DNA of 35,324 nt from assembly GCA_016933175.1 (NCBI GenBank), contig JAFGBK010000092.1:1-35324 (forward strand). Reading direction: 5' to 3'. The notes under the pieces were generated by a model. It was given only the letters and a program-made list of their open reading frames with translations, was not told the DNA's origin and did not search any database. Position 1 is the stretch's first letter. Each line of letters opens with the position of its first letter. Positions 1 to 6,818 of the stretch are shown here, in pieces. Origin of the DNA: Candidatus Krumholzibacteriota bacterium (lineage in GTDB: Bacteria > Krumholzibacteriota > Krumholzibacteriia > JACNKJ01). The translations under genes were made by a program, and so were the position numbers.

Positions 1-219
1 GGAGACGTGCTGACCGGCCTGCTGGGGGGGCTGCTCGCCCAGGAGCCCGGACGGGCGGACGCCATGACCCTCCTGGGCGCCTGGATCCACGCCGAGGCCG
101 GCCGCCGCGCCGCCCTGGCGCGCGGCCGCGGCCTTCATTCCGCAGACATCATCGAGGCGCTGCCTGAGGTCTGGCGCCTGCTGGAGGGGGAAGCCCCGGA
201 TCGCGAGCCGTGGCGGTGA
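1..219 (+). CDS. nnrD: ADP-dependent NAD(P)H-hydrate dehydratase, C-terminal fragment
   Basis: The reading frame is open from the first base and its first residues are GDVLTGLLGGLLAQ. This is the hallmark nucleotide-binding motif near the C-terminus of the YjeF_C/carbohydrate-kinase-like dehydratase that repairs hydrated NADH and NADPH (NAXD family). What remains is about 72 residues, including the alpha-helical tail (residues around GAWIHAEAGRRAA) that follows the GDVLTG motif in this family. The gene starts upstream of the window, so I cannot tell whether it carries the N-terminal epimerase (NnrE) domain. Its last 71 bases are shared, tail to tail, with the minus-strand M28 peptidase gene. 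Identification rests on one motif plus correct distance to the stop. Confidence 0.85.
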   Translation, partial: GDVLTGLLGGLLAQEPGRADAMTLLGAWIHAEAGRRAALARGRGLHSADIIEALPEVWRLLEGEAPDREPWR

Positions 220-1171
220 CCAGCCGCGCCGCGGCGGCCAGCAGCGCCGGATCCGCCTTCGCCGCCACGTCGCCTGCTCCCTGATCCTCCCAGGGATAGT
301 AGCCGGGTCCCTCGCTGAGGCCCACTGCCGGCAGGCCCGCGGCCAGGAAGGGCCCGTGGTCGCTCTTGCCCAGGCGGTCGTCCAGGTGCAGGCGCCAGCC
401 GCGCACGCCCGGGCAGGCGGCCCGCCCGAGGTCGCGCAGGCGGAGCGCCAGGCCGATGCCCGGCCCCCGGGTGAAGAGCTGCAGGGCCCGCGGCCGGGAG
501 CGGCTGCGGCCCACCTGGTCCACGTTGAGCGCCCAGCCCACCGGGAGCTCCCGTCCCGGACCCGCCAGCCAGGCCCGGCTGCCGGCCTGGCCCATCTCCT
601 CGGCCGCGGCGAAGAGGACGACCACGCCCCGCCGGGGCGGCCGCGCGGCCAGCAGGCGCAGGGACTCCAGGAGGACCGCGACACCGCTGGCGTTGTCGCC
701 GGCGCCCGGCGCCGGGCTCTCGGGATCCACGAGGGAGGGCGTCTCGCCCTCCCAGCCCTCGTTGACGCTGTCCCAGTGCGCCACCAGGACCAGCAGGGGC
801 GCGCCCGGATCCCTGCCGGGCAGGATCGCCCAGAGGTTCACCTGCTCCGTCTCCCGCTCGCCCACGCGCAGGGGAAAGCGCTGCTCGCGCACGGCCGCCC
901 CGGAGGCGGCCAGGCGCCCGCGCAGCCAGGCCAGCACCTCGGGTCGCCGGGCGGAGGCGGCGAAGCGCGTGGAAAAGCCGGCCAGGGCCTCCACGTCGGC
1001 CACCAGGCGGGCCGCGTCGGGCCGATCGGGCGGCGGCGCGGCCGGCGACGGCGCCAGGAGCCAGGCGAGGGCCGCGAGGGCGGCCAGGGCGGTGACGGCG
1101 GACAGCGCGCGCGCGGCGATGGCGGGCCTCCGGGCCGGGGGGGCGCTCCTTGCGCCCCTCCCGGGCTCCAT
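149..1171 (-). CDS. M28-family zinc peptidase, membrane-anchored
   Basis: A 340-residue protein with one hydrophobic segment at about residues 21-40, followed by a Pro/Ala linker and a peptidase M28 (aminopeptidase Y/glutaminyl cyclase-like) domain. The co-catalytic zinc ligands can be read in order: H132 in AHWDS, D159 in GDNASG, E191-E192 in AAAEEMG, D218 in NVDQVG and H272 in SDHGPF. The catalytic domain should therefore lie outside the cytoplasmic membrane and hydrolyse peptide or N-terminal residues; the substrate cannot be inferred. I chose the ATG at 1171 because the hydrophobic anchor then starts about 20 residues in. The frame is open further upstream to 1309, but that stretch is Arg/Gly-rich, lacks domain character and runs into the tsaD start. 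No good ribosome binding site is seen. It is divergent from tsaD and its 3' end overlaps nnrD by 71 bases. Confidence 0.85.
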   Translation of the reverse strand: MEPGRGARSAPPARRPAIAARALSAVTALAALAALAWLLAPSPAAPPPDRPDAARLVADVEALAGFSTRFAASARRPEVLAWLRGRLAASGAAVREQRFPLRVGERETEQVNLWAILPGRDPGAPLLVLVAHWDSVNEGWEGETPSLVDPESPAPGAGDNASGVAVLLESLRLLAARPPRRGVVVLFAAAEEMGQAGSRAWLAGPGRELPVGWALNVDQVGRSRSRPRALQLFTRGPGIGLALRLRDLGRAACPGVRGWRLHLDDRLGKSDHGPFLAAGLPAVGLSEGPGYYPWEDQGAGDVAAKADPALLAAAARLVTATARDPGLPPPAGARPQAAPR

Positions 1172-1179
1172 CCTATACT
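1150..1179 (+). promoter_or_regulatory. Candidate sigma-70 promoter for tsaD
   Basis: TTGCGC (1150-1155) and TATACT (1174-1179) are separated by 18 bases. The -10 matches 5 of 6 and the -35 matches 4 of 6 consensus positions, and TATACT stands out in the surrounding GC-rich DNA. It would give a 5' leader of about 105 bases before the tsaD ATG. It overlaps the start codon of the divergent peptidase gene. Confidence 0.5.
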
Positions 1180-1292
1180 GCCCCGCGCCGCCGCCACAAG
1201 GCCCCTCGCCGCGCCACCGAACGCGCGCCGCGTCCGCCCGGCGGCGCCGTCGCGCGGGAACCCGCGCCGCCCGCCCAACCCCGAGGGGAGCC

Positions 1293-2297
1293 ATGATCGT
1301 CCTGGGCATCGAGACGAGCTGCGACGACAGCGCCGTCGGCCTCTACGACACCGGTCGCAAGGTCCTGGCGAGCGTCCTGGCCGCCCAGCTCGAGCACGCC
1401 CCCTATGGCGGCGTGGTGCCCGAGCTGGCCAGCCGCGTCCACCTGCGCAACCTGCCGCCCGTCCTGCGGTCGGCCCTGGATGGGGCCGGGCTGGATCCGG
1501 GCAACCTGGACGCCGTGGCCGTCACGCAGGGACCGGGCCTCATGGGATCCCTGCTGGTGGGCCTGGCCTTCGCCCGCGCCCTCGGGCACGCCTGGGACCG
1601 GCCCGTCGTCGGCGTCCATCACATCGAGAGCCACATCCTGGCCAACCACCTGGAGCGGGACATGGTCTTCCCCGCCCTGGTCCTGGTGGCCAGCGGCGGC
1701 CACAGCCAGATCGTGCTGGCCCGCCGGCCGGGGGACTACGCGCTGCTGGCCACCACCCGCGACGACGCCGCCGGCGAGGCTTTCGACAAGGTGGCCAAGG
1801 TGCTGGGGCTGGGCTTCCCCGGCGGGCCCCGCATCGAGGAGCGGGCCCGGCGGGGCGATCCGGAGGCCATCGCGTTTCCCGTGGCCCGCCTGGGCGACGG
1901 CGGCCTGGACTTCTCCTTTTCGGGGCTCAAGACGGCGGCGCGCATCCGCTGGGAGGAGCGCCCGCCCGCCGGCGAGGCCGGCCTGGACGACTTCTGCGCC
2001 TCCTTCCAGCGGGCCGTGGTGGCCCAGCTCCTGGACCGCGTACTGCGCGCCGTCCGGGGCCGCGACGTGCAGGCCCTCTACCTGGCCGGCGGCGTGGCCG
2101 CCAACCGGACTCTCCTGGCCGCGGCCCGGGAGGCCCTGGATCCCCTCGGCCTGCCCGTCTTCGCCCCCAGCCCCCGTTACTGCACCGACAACGGCGCCAT
2201 GGTGGCCTGCGCCGCCGCCCTGCGCTTGGAGGCCGACCCGGCGCCGGCGCCCCCCGACCAGCCCTTCCCGCGCGGCGCCATCGCCTCCTGGCGCTGA
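1293..2297 (+). CDS. tsaD: tRNA N6-adenosine threonylcarbamoyltransferase
   Basis: A 334-residue Kae1/TsaD/YgjD protein that transfers the threonylcarbamoyl group from TC-AMP to A37 of ANN-decoding tRNAs, working with TsaB and TsaE (not in this window). It opens with MIVLGIETSCDDSAVGLYD, the family's N-terminal signature. HHIESH (metal ligands H110 and H114), SGGHSQ at 134-139, the glycine-rich YLAGGVAANRTLL segment and CTDNGAMVA with the conserved Asp near the C-terminus are all intact. Length is normal for the bacterial family. The ATG at 1293 is preceded by GAGGGGAG (1283-1290). The frame is open far upstream, but that is an artefact of high GC: the upstream translation is the antisense of the M28 gene. 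Confidence 0.97.
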   Translation: MIVLGIETSCDDSAVGLYDTGRKVLASVLAAQLEHAPYGGVVPELASRVHLRNLPPVLRSALDGAGLDPGNLDAVAVTQGPGLMGSLLVGLAFARALGHAWDRPVVGVHHIESHILANHLERDMVFPALVLVASGGHSQIVLARRPGDYALLATTRDDAAGEAFDKVAKVLGLGFPGGPRIEERARRGDPEAIAFPVARLGDGGLDFSFSGLKTAARIRWEERPPAGEAGLDDFCASFQRAVVAQLLDRVLRAVRGRDVQALYLAGGVAANRTLLAAAREALDPLGLPVFAPSPRYCTDNGAMVACAAALRLEADPAPAPPDQPFPRGAIASWR

Positions 2298-2467
2298 ACG
2301 CCGCCCGGGCCTGAACGGCGCTTTCGTTTCGCCTGGATGGGCGTGCATTCTGCAAGCCTTCCCAGGCTTCCCGCTCCTTCCCTTCCGTGTCCGTCCGGGG
2401 CGGTTTCCCAACTGCATGGTCGAAAAGGAGATGCGGGCCCGGCATGCGCCGGCCGCCGGGTATGGCC
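2298..2467. other. Upstream region of the signalling operon, with inverted repeat
   Basis: This is non-coding as far as I can see. It holds a perfect inverted repeat, AAGCCT-TCCC-AGGCTT (2354-2369), followed by a pyrimidine-rich run. The repeat lies about 100 bases upstream of the sigma-54-type promoter, a usual distance for an activator (UAS) site, but it could equally be a weak terminator for tsaD. A CGCCG/CGGCG pair with a 12-base loop (2299-2320) followed by CTTTCGTTTC is a second weak terminator candidate. GCATGCGCCGGCC (2442-2454) can pair imperfectly with GGCCGGGCATG (2464-2474), which overlaps the promoter. Confidence 0.35.
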
Positions 2468-2483
2468 GGGCATGTGCCTTGCA
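2468..2483 (+). promoter_or_regulatory. Sigma-54-type (-24/-12) promoter
   Basis: The sequence GGGCATG-TGCC-TTGCA fits the RpoN consensus TGGCAYR-N4-TTGCW at every constrained position except the first. The invariant GG (2469-2470) and GC (2481-2482) are exactly 10 bases apart. Transcription would start near 2494, giving a leader of about 65 bases before the REC-GGDEF start codon at 2560. No sigma-70-like pair of comparable quality is visible in this gap. If real, the signalling cassette needs RpoN and an AAA+ activator; neither rpoN nor a functional activator is encoded in the window. Confidence 0.6.
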
Positions 2484-2497
2484 ATCCCGCAGTGCCC

Positions 2498-2512
2498 CCT
2501 CGCCTGGCGAGG
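2498..2512. repeat. Short hyphenated palindrome just downstream of the predicted start site
   Basis: CCTCGCC-T-GGCGAGG is a perfect 7-base inverted repeat around a single T, placed at about +5 to +19 relative to the predicted sigma-54 start. The position suits a repressor operator or a leader hairpin. It could also be chance in GC-rich DNA. Confidence 0.35.
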
Positions 2513-2559
2513 CTGGGCTGTCGCATGACTTGGGCACAGCCGGAAGGACCTAAGCACCG

Positions 2560-3567
2560 ATGGATCAAACGACTAAGATACTCGTCGTCGAGGATGACGC
2601 GGCCATTCGACGCATCCTGGAGTACCAGCTGCAGAAGGCCGGCTATGAAGTAATTACTGCCGCGGACGGCGAAACCGGCTTCTCCCTGGCACGGGAGCAC
2701 CGGCCCGACCTGGTCCTGCTCGACGTCATGCTGCCCCGCATGGACGGCCACGAGGTCTGCCGCAAGATCCGGCAGGACTTCAAGATATCGCAGACCCCCA
2801 TCATCATGCTGACGGCCCGCAGCTCCGTGAAGGACCGCGTGGCCGGCCTGGCCCAGGGCGCCAACGACTACCTCATGAAGCCCTACGACCAGGAAGAGAT
2901 GCTGGTGCGGGTCAAGAACACGCTGACCCTGGCCCGCAACCAGCGCGAGGCGAACCCACTGACCGGCATGCCGGGCAACAACGCCATCGAGGCCGAGCTG
3001 TCCCGCCGGCTGGAGAGCGACGAGGAGTTCGCCTTCATCTACCTCGATATAGACAACTTCAAGGGCTACAACGACACCTACGGCTACGCCAAGGGCGACG
3101 GCGCCATCCGCATGCTGGCGGGGATCCTGACGGAATCCCTGCTGGAGAAGGGCGAGCCCAACGGCTTCGCGGGCCACGTGGGCGGCGACGACTTCGTCCT
3201 GGTCACCGGCTGCGACCTGGCCGAGCCCATCGCCCGCCGCGTGGTCAAGGCCTTCGACCACAAGAAGCGGCAGTTGTTCCGCGACGAGGACTGGGATCGC
3301 GGCTACCTGGCGGTGCTGGACCGCCAGGGCGTGGAGCGGCGCATCCCGCTCATGAGCATCACGGTGGCCATCGTCCTGAACCGCGACCGGCGCTACGAGC
3401 ACGTCGGCCAGCTGAGCGACGTGGCCTTCGAGTTGAAGAAGTACGGCAAGAGCTACCAGGGCAGCACGGTCGTGCGCGAGCGCCGCGGCGAGGGGGGCAA
3501 GGCCGTCGGGCAGCCGACCGACGAGTCCGCGGCGAGGGAGCAGCAGGTCGGCCCCGGCCAGGTCTGA
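2560..3567 (+). CDS. Response regulator with GGDEF (diguanylate cyclase-like) output domain
   Basis: A 335-residue cytoplasmic protein. Residues 5-120 form a receiver domain with acidic pocket E11-D12-D13, phospho-acceptor D55 (LLDVMLP), T85 and K107, all intact. Residues 130-310 form a GGDEF domain with LDIDNF (162-167), the guanine-reading pair N171 and D180 (NDTYGYAKGD) and the signature loop written GGDDF (208-212). D180 points to canonical c-di-GMP rather than Hypr-type cGAMP synthesis. The inhibitory I-site RxxD, expected just before the signature, is absent, so product feedback by that route is unlikely. The usual DxLTGLxN entry motif reads NPLTGMPGN. The last 25 residues are a Gln/Glu-rich tail. 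AAGGA (2544-2548) precedes the ATG. It is first in the operon, 27 bases ahead of the hybrid kinase that may phosphorylate it. GGDDF instead of GG[D/E]EF leaves activity uncertain. Confidence 0.9.
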   Translation: MDQTTKILVVEDDAAIRRILEYQLQKAGYEVITAADGETGFSLAREHRPDLVLLDVMLPRMDGHEVCRKIRQDFKISQTPIIMLTARSSVKDRVAGLAQGANDYLMKPYDQEEMLVRVKNTLTLARNQREANPLTGMPGNNAIEAELSRRLESDEEFAFIYLDIDNFKGYNDTYGYAKGDGAIRMLAGILTESLLEKGEPNGFAGHVGGDDFVLVTGCDLAEPIARRVVKAFDHKKRQLFRDEDWDRGYLAVLDRQGVERRIPLMSITVAIVLNRDRRYEHVGQLSDVAFELKKYGKSYQGSTVVRERRGEGGKAVGQPTDESAAREQQVGPGQV

Positions 3568-3594
3568 CGCGAGGTCTGGGCGAAAGGCAAGCGT

Positions 3595-6270
3595 TTGAGC
3601 CAGTCCATCGATCAGATCGCTCAGCTCCAGAACCTGGAGCGCAAACTCTGGCCCCCGGGCGCCACCCGCCAGGCGCGACGCCTGCAGGCCGTGCTGCGGG
3701 CCTTGGCCATCCTGGTGACCTTCCTCATGGCCGGCGGCCTGGCGGCCGTGGCGGCCCTGCCGCCGCATCTGAACCCCATCCCGCAGCTGTTCGGCGAGCC
3801 GTCCGCCCTGCGGGCCCTGGCCGGCGGCCTGTCGGCCCTCCTGCTGGCCCTGGCCCTGATGCTCATCCGCGAAGGCCGGCACGCGCGGCTCTCCTTCATG
3901 CGCGAGCGCTTCGTCTGGCACCGCCTACGCGACACGAGCCAGATCTTCGAGCTGATCCTCGGCGTGCGGTCCGAGACCGACACGCACAAGCTCTCGGGCG
4001 TGGCCCTGCGGGAGATCCTGCTCCTGGTGCGCGGCGATCTGGGCGCCCTGATCATGCACACCTCCCGCGAAGAGGACCTGATGACCCTCCACGGCTTCGA
4101 GAGCCGGGACCTGGACCATCGGCCCTGGATCTCGGAGCTGGAGGGCCTGATCGAGGACCTGCCCCTCAACGAGCCCCTGGCCGTGCCGGATCTCATGGTG
4201 GACCCGCACTTCTGCAACGCCATGGTGATCCGCAAGGCGGGCTTCCGGTCCCTCGTCGTCGTCAAGCATGCCTGGCGGGACCGGCGCACCGGCCTGCTGG
4301 TCATCGGCAACTTCGAGCCCCGCAGCTACCACCCCGGGCACCTGCGGATCATGCGCATGGCGGCCGGGCAGATCGGCGGCACCGTGCACTACGCCGGCGA
4401 GCTGGAGCGCCTGCGCGAGCAGGTGGAGGAGCTCAAGGGCGAGGTGGACGAGCTCACCTACGTCAACCAGCAGAAGAGCGAGTTCGCCTCGGTGGCCAGC
4501 CACGAGCTGAAGACGCCCCTGACGGCCATCAAGGGCTCGGTGGACACGCTGATCACCTGCGTGCGCGGCGGCGACTACGAGGTGATGGAGGAGTTCCTGC
4601 TCATGGTCCGCGAGGAGGCCGACCGCCTCCTGGACATGACGGGCAAGATCCTGGACATCTCGAACCTCGACTACTCGAACCGCGTCATGGACCGGCGGCC
4701 CGTGCGCCTGCACCGCATCATGGCCTCCTGCGAGCAGGCCGTGGAGGTGCACCTCCAGGAAAAGGACATGACCCTGACCCGGGAGGTGTCGGAGGACCTG
4801 CCCGCCGTCTTCGCCGACCCGGACATGGTCCGGCAGATCGTCATCAACCTCGTGGGCAACGCCATCAAGTTCTCCAGCTCGGGCCAGACGGTGACCGTGC
4901 GCGCCGAGCCCGCCGGGGAGCAGGTGCGGCTGCAGATCATCGACGAGGGCCTCGGCATTCCCGAGGACGAGCAGCCCCACATCTTCGAGCGCTTCTTCCA
5001 GGGCAGCCGCCAGGGCGACTACCACGTGGCCAGCACGGGCCTGGGCCTGGCCATCGTCAAGCAGATCGTCGAGCAGCACAACGGGACCATCTCCGTCGCC
5101 AGCCGGCCCGGCCATGGCAGCACCTTCACGGTGCTGCTGCCCGTGGCCCGCGACAGCATCGGCCTGGAGGGCACGCCCCTCGACCTGCAGCCCACCGGCG
5201 AGGTCGAAGAGTTCCTGCGCCTGAGCGTGGACTGGATCGAGCACGGCTGCAGCCCGATGCTGGCCGACTTCTTCCTGGGCAAGGACGGCGGCCTGCCCCA
5301 CTTCCACTCCACCACCGAGGACAGCGACGGCGAGACCACGCGGCCCTTCGCGGAGCGCACCTACGAGATGGGGACCGGCTTCCTCAGCGGCGAGGAGGAC
5401 GACGGCGAACCCAGCGCCATCGCCGTGCCGCTCAAGTTCCGCGGCGAGGTGGCGGGGGCCTTCGTGGCCTGGCGCCGCGCGCCGGCCTACCACCAGGAGG
5501 ACCAGCTGCTGGTGGAGGGCATCGTGGACCGCATCGGCCGCGTCCTGGAGCACGCCGCCGAGCAGGCGGATCCCGGCAAGGCCCTGCGCGGCGCGATGCG
5601 CGCCGTGCGCGACATGCTCCAGAGCGCGTCCCGCCGGTTCCCGCGCAAGGTGGACCCGGGCTTCCTGGCCTGGGAACTGTCCACGCGCGCGGGCGGTGGC
5701 CCCGAGCAGGGCCGCGACGTGCGCCTGGCCATCAACTTCCACGACGTGGCCATGAGCCAGATCGGCGAGAACATCGAGAAGAAGGAGCGCCCGCTCACAC
5801 CCGAGGAGCTGCAGAAGCTGCGCGAGCACCCGCGCCGGGCCGCCCGTCTGCTGGAAGACATCCAGTCCATGGAGGAGGTCAGCCGCATCGTCCTGCATCA
5901 CCACGAGTGGTGGAACGGGCAGGGCTACCCCGAGGGCCTGGCCGGGGAGGACATCCCCCTCGGCTCGCGCGTGCTGGCCATCGTGGACGCCTTCTGCTCG
6001 ATGATCGCGCCGCGCCGCTACAAGCCCCAGCGCACGCCGCTGGCGGCCGCCGAGGAGCTCGTGCGGTTCAGCGGCACGCAGTTCGATCCGCAGCTGGTGA
6101 CCCACTTCCTGGGCCTGCTGCGCGACAAGGGCTGGATCGAGGCCAGCCAGGCCGAGCAGCACCTCCGGCTGCACGCGCAGCTGGGCAAGGAGCGGGCGAT
6201 GCGTACGCTGCACGCTACAGTCCCGGCCGGCGCTGCCGATAACGATAACAGTGAGGAGGACGGCCTGTAG
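3595..6270 (+). CDS. Membrane histidine kinase fused to C-terminal HD-GYP domain
   Basis: An 891-residue multidomain sensor. Two membrane segments (about 33-55 and 71-92) are joined by a short loop, so sensing is probably cytoplasmic or within the membrane. Then come a GAF-like domain (about 115-268), a coiled coil (270-292), HisKA with phospho-acceptor H303 (SHELKTPL), and HATPase_c with N418/N422, G1 box DEGLGIPE (450-457) and G2 box TGLGLAIV (481-488). A second GAF-like region (about 535-655) leads into an HD-GYP-like domain (about 705-850). There H716-D717, H745, the HHHE at 768-771, GYP at 777-779 and D798 are visible. The family's HDxGK lysine is lost (HDVAM) and DGxGYP reads NGQGYP, so phosphodiesterase activity is uncertain though most metal ligands remain. 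The start is TTG at 3595, preceded by AAAGG (3584-3588). Neighbouring REC proteins are its likely phosphate acceptors. Confidence 0.88.
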   Translation: MSQSIDQIAQLQNLERKLWPPGATRQARRLQAVLRALAILVTFLMAGGLAAVAALPPHLNPIPQLFGEPSALRALAGGLSALLLALALMLIREGRHARLSFMRERFVWHRLRDTSQIFELILGVRSETDTHKLSGVALREILLLVRGDLGALIMHTSREEDLMTLHGFESRDLDHRPWISELEGLIEDLPLNEPLAVPDLMVDPHFCNAMVIRKAGFRSLVVVKHAWRDRRTGLLVIGNFEPRSYHPGHLRIMRMAAGQIGGTVHYAGELERLREQVEELKGEVDELTYVNQQKSEFASVASHELKTPLTAIKGSVDTLITCVRGGDYEVMEEFLLMVREEADRLLDMTGKILDISNLDYSNRVMDRRPVRLHRIMASCEQAVEVHLQEKDMTLTREVSEDLPAVFADPDMVRQIVINLVGNAIKFSSSGQTVTVRAEPAGEQVRLQIIDEGLGIPEDEQPHIFERFFQGSRQGDYHVASTGLGLAIVKQIVEQHNGTISVASRPGHGSTFTVLLPVARDSIGLEGTPLDLQPTGEVEEFLRLSVDWIEHGCSPMLADFFLGKDGGLPHFHSTTEDSDGETTRPFAERTYEMGTGFLSGEEDDGEPSAIAVPLKFRGEVAGAFVAWRRAPAYHQEDQLLVEGIVDRIGRVLEHAAEQADPGKALRGAMRAVRDMLQSASRRFPRKVDPGFLAWELSTRAGGGPEQGRDVRLAINFHDVAMSQIGENIEKKERPLTPEELQKLREHPRRAARLLEDIQSMEEVSRIVLHHHEWWNGQGYPEGLAGEDIPLGSRVLAIVDAFCSMIAPRRYKPQRTPLAAAEELVRFSGTQFDPQLVTHFLGLLRDKGWIEASQAEQHLRLHAQLGKERAMRTLHATVPAGAADNDNSEEDGL

Positions 6271-6330
6271 CCGTCCGTGCGTGACAGGTACGCACCACCG
6301 CCACGCAGCCGATCAGCGAAAGGAGCCGCA

Positions 6331-6708
6331 GTGTTTCAGGGAAAGGTCCTGGTCGTCGACGACGAGGTGTACATCCTCCACATCCTGGATTTCAGCCTGG
6401 GCGCCGAGGGCTACGAGGTCATCACGGCCGCCGACGGCGAGCAGGCCATCGAGAAGGCCGTCGCCGAGAAGCCGGACCTGATCGTCCTGGACGTCATGAT
6501 GCCCAGGCTGGACGGCTATGAAACCTGTCGCCGCCTCAAGGAGATGCCGGAAACCAAGCACATCCCCGTGCTGCTGCTCACGGCCAAGGGGCGCGACGTG
6601 GACCGCAAGAAGGGCTTCGAGATGGGCGCCAACGACTACATCACCAAGCCCTTCAGCCCCAACAAGCTCATCACGCGGGTGCAGGAGATCCTGGGGATCA
6701 AGAGCTGA
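6331..6708 (+). CDS. Single-domain response regulator (CheY-like)
   Basis: A 125-residue stand-alone receiver domain with acidic pair D10-D11, phospho-acceptor D54 (IVLDVMMP), T84 (LLLTAKG) and K106 (YITKPFSP). There is no output domain, so it acts by protein-protein contact or as a phosphate sink/relay. The GTG at 6331 is chosen because AAGGAG (6320-6325) sits five bases upstream and the first residues MFQGKVLVVDD fit a receiver N-terminus; the frame is open back to 6277 but that extension has no receiver character. It lies 60 bases downstream of the hybrid kinase gene and is followed by a strong terminator. Its alpha-1/beta-2 region shares GYEVITAADGE with the REC-GGDEF protein upstream, suggesting both receivers derive from a common ancestor or dock on the same kinase. 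Confidence 0.92.
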   Translation: MFQGKVLVVDDEVYILHILDFSLGAEGYEVITAADGEQAIEKAVAEKPDLIVLDVMMPRLDGYETCRRLKEMPETKHIPVLLLTAKGRDVDRKKGFEMGANDYITKPFSPNKLITRVQEILGIKS

Positions 6709-6737
6709 CCCGCCTTCGCACGGGACTCGAGAGATGC

Positions 6738-6769
6738 GGCCCTCCCCAGCCGGGGAGGGCCTTTTCTTT
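6738..6769 (+). terminator. Intrinsic terminator of the signalling operon
   Basis: GGCCCTCCCC (6738-6747) pairs perfectly with GGGGAGGGCC (6752-6761) around the loop AGCC. TTTTCTTT (6762-6769) follows at once. It lies 29 bases after the stop codon of the CheY-like gene and is the best intrinsic terminator in the window. Confidence 0.93.
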
Positions 6770-6806
6770 GACGCGGCCGGGGCTCCCCCTCGGCGCGCGG
6801 CCGCGC

Positions 6807-6812
6807 TATGAT
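6807..6812 (+). promoter_or_regulatory. Candidate -10 element for a leaderless priA transcript
   Basis: TATGAT (6807-6812) ends six bases before the A of the priA ATG at 6819. That spacing would put the transcription start on or next to the start codon. No -35 match is seen at the right distance and no Shine-Dalgarno sequence precedes the ATG. Confidence 0.4.
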
Positions 6813-6818
6813 GGGTCC

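Noticed and set aside
2416-2553. Small open frame of 45 codons before the REC-GGDEF gene
   Set aside because: It has no convincing ribosome binding site, unusual composition, and overlaps the sigma-54 promoter and predicted transcription start.
2560-3567. Hypr-type (cGAMP-making) GGDEF
   Set aside because: The selectivity position keeps Asp (D180 in AKGD) rather than Ser, so canonical c-di-GMP synthesis is more likely.
5697-6270. Frameshift or assembly fusion creating the kinase-HD-GYP protein
   Set aside because: The frame is continuous, the linker and second GAF are well formed, and there is no internal ribosome binding site or duplicated sequence at the junction.
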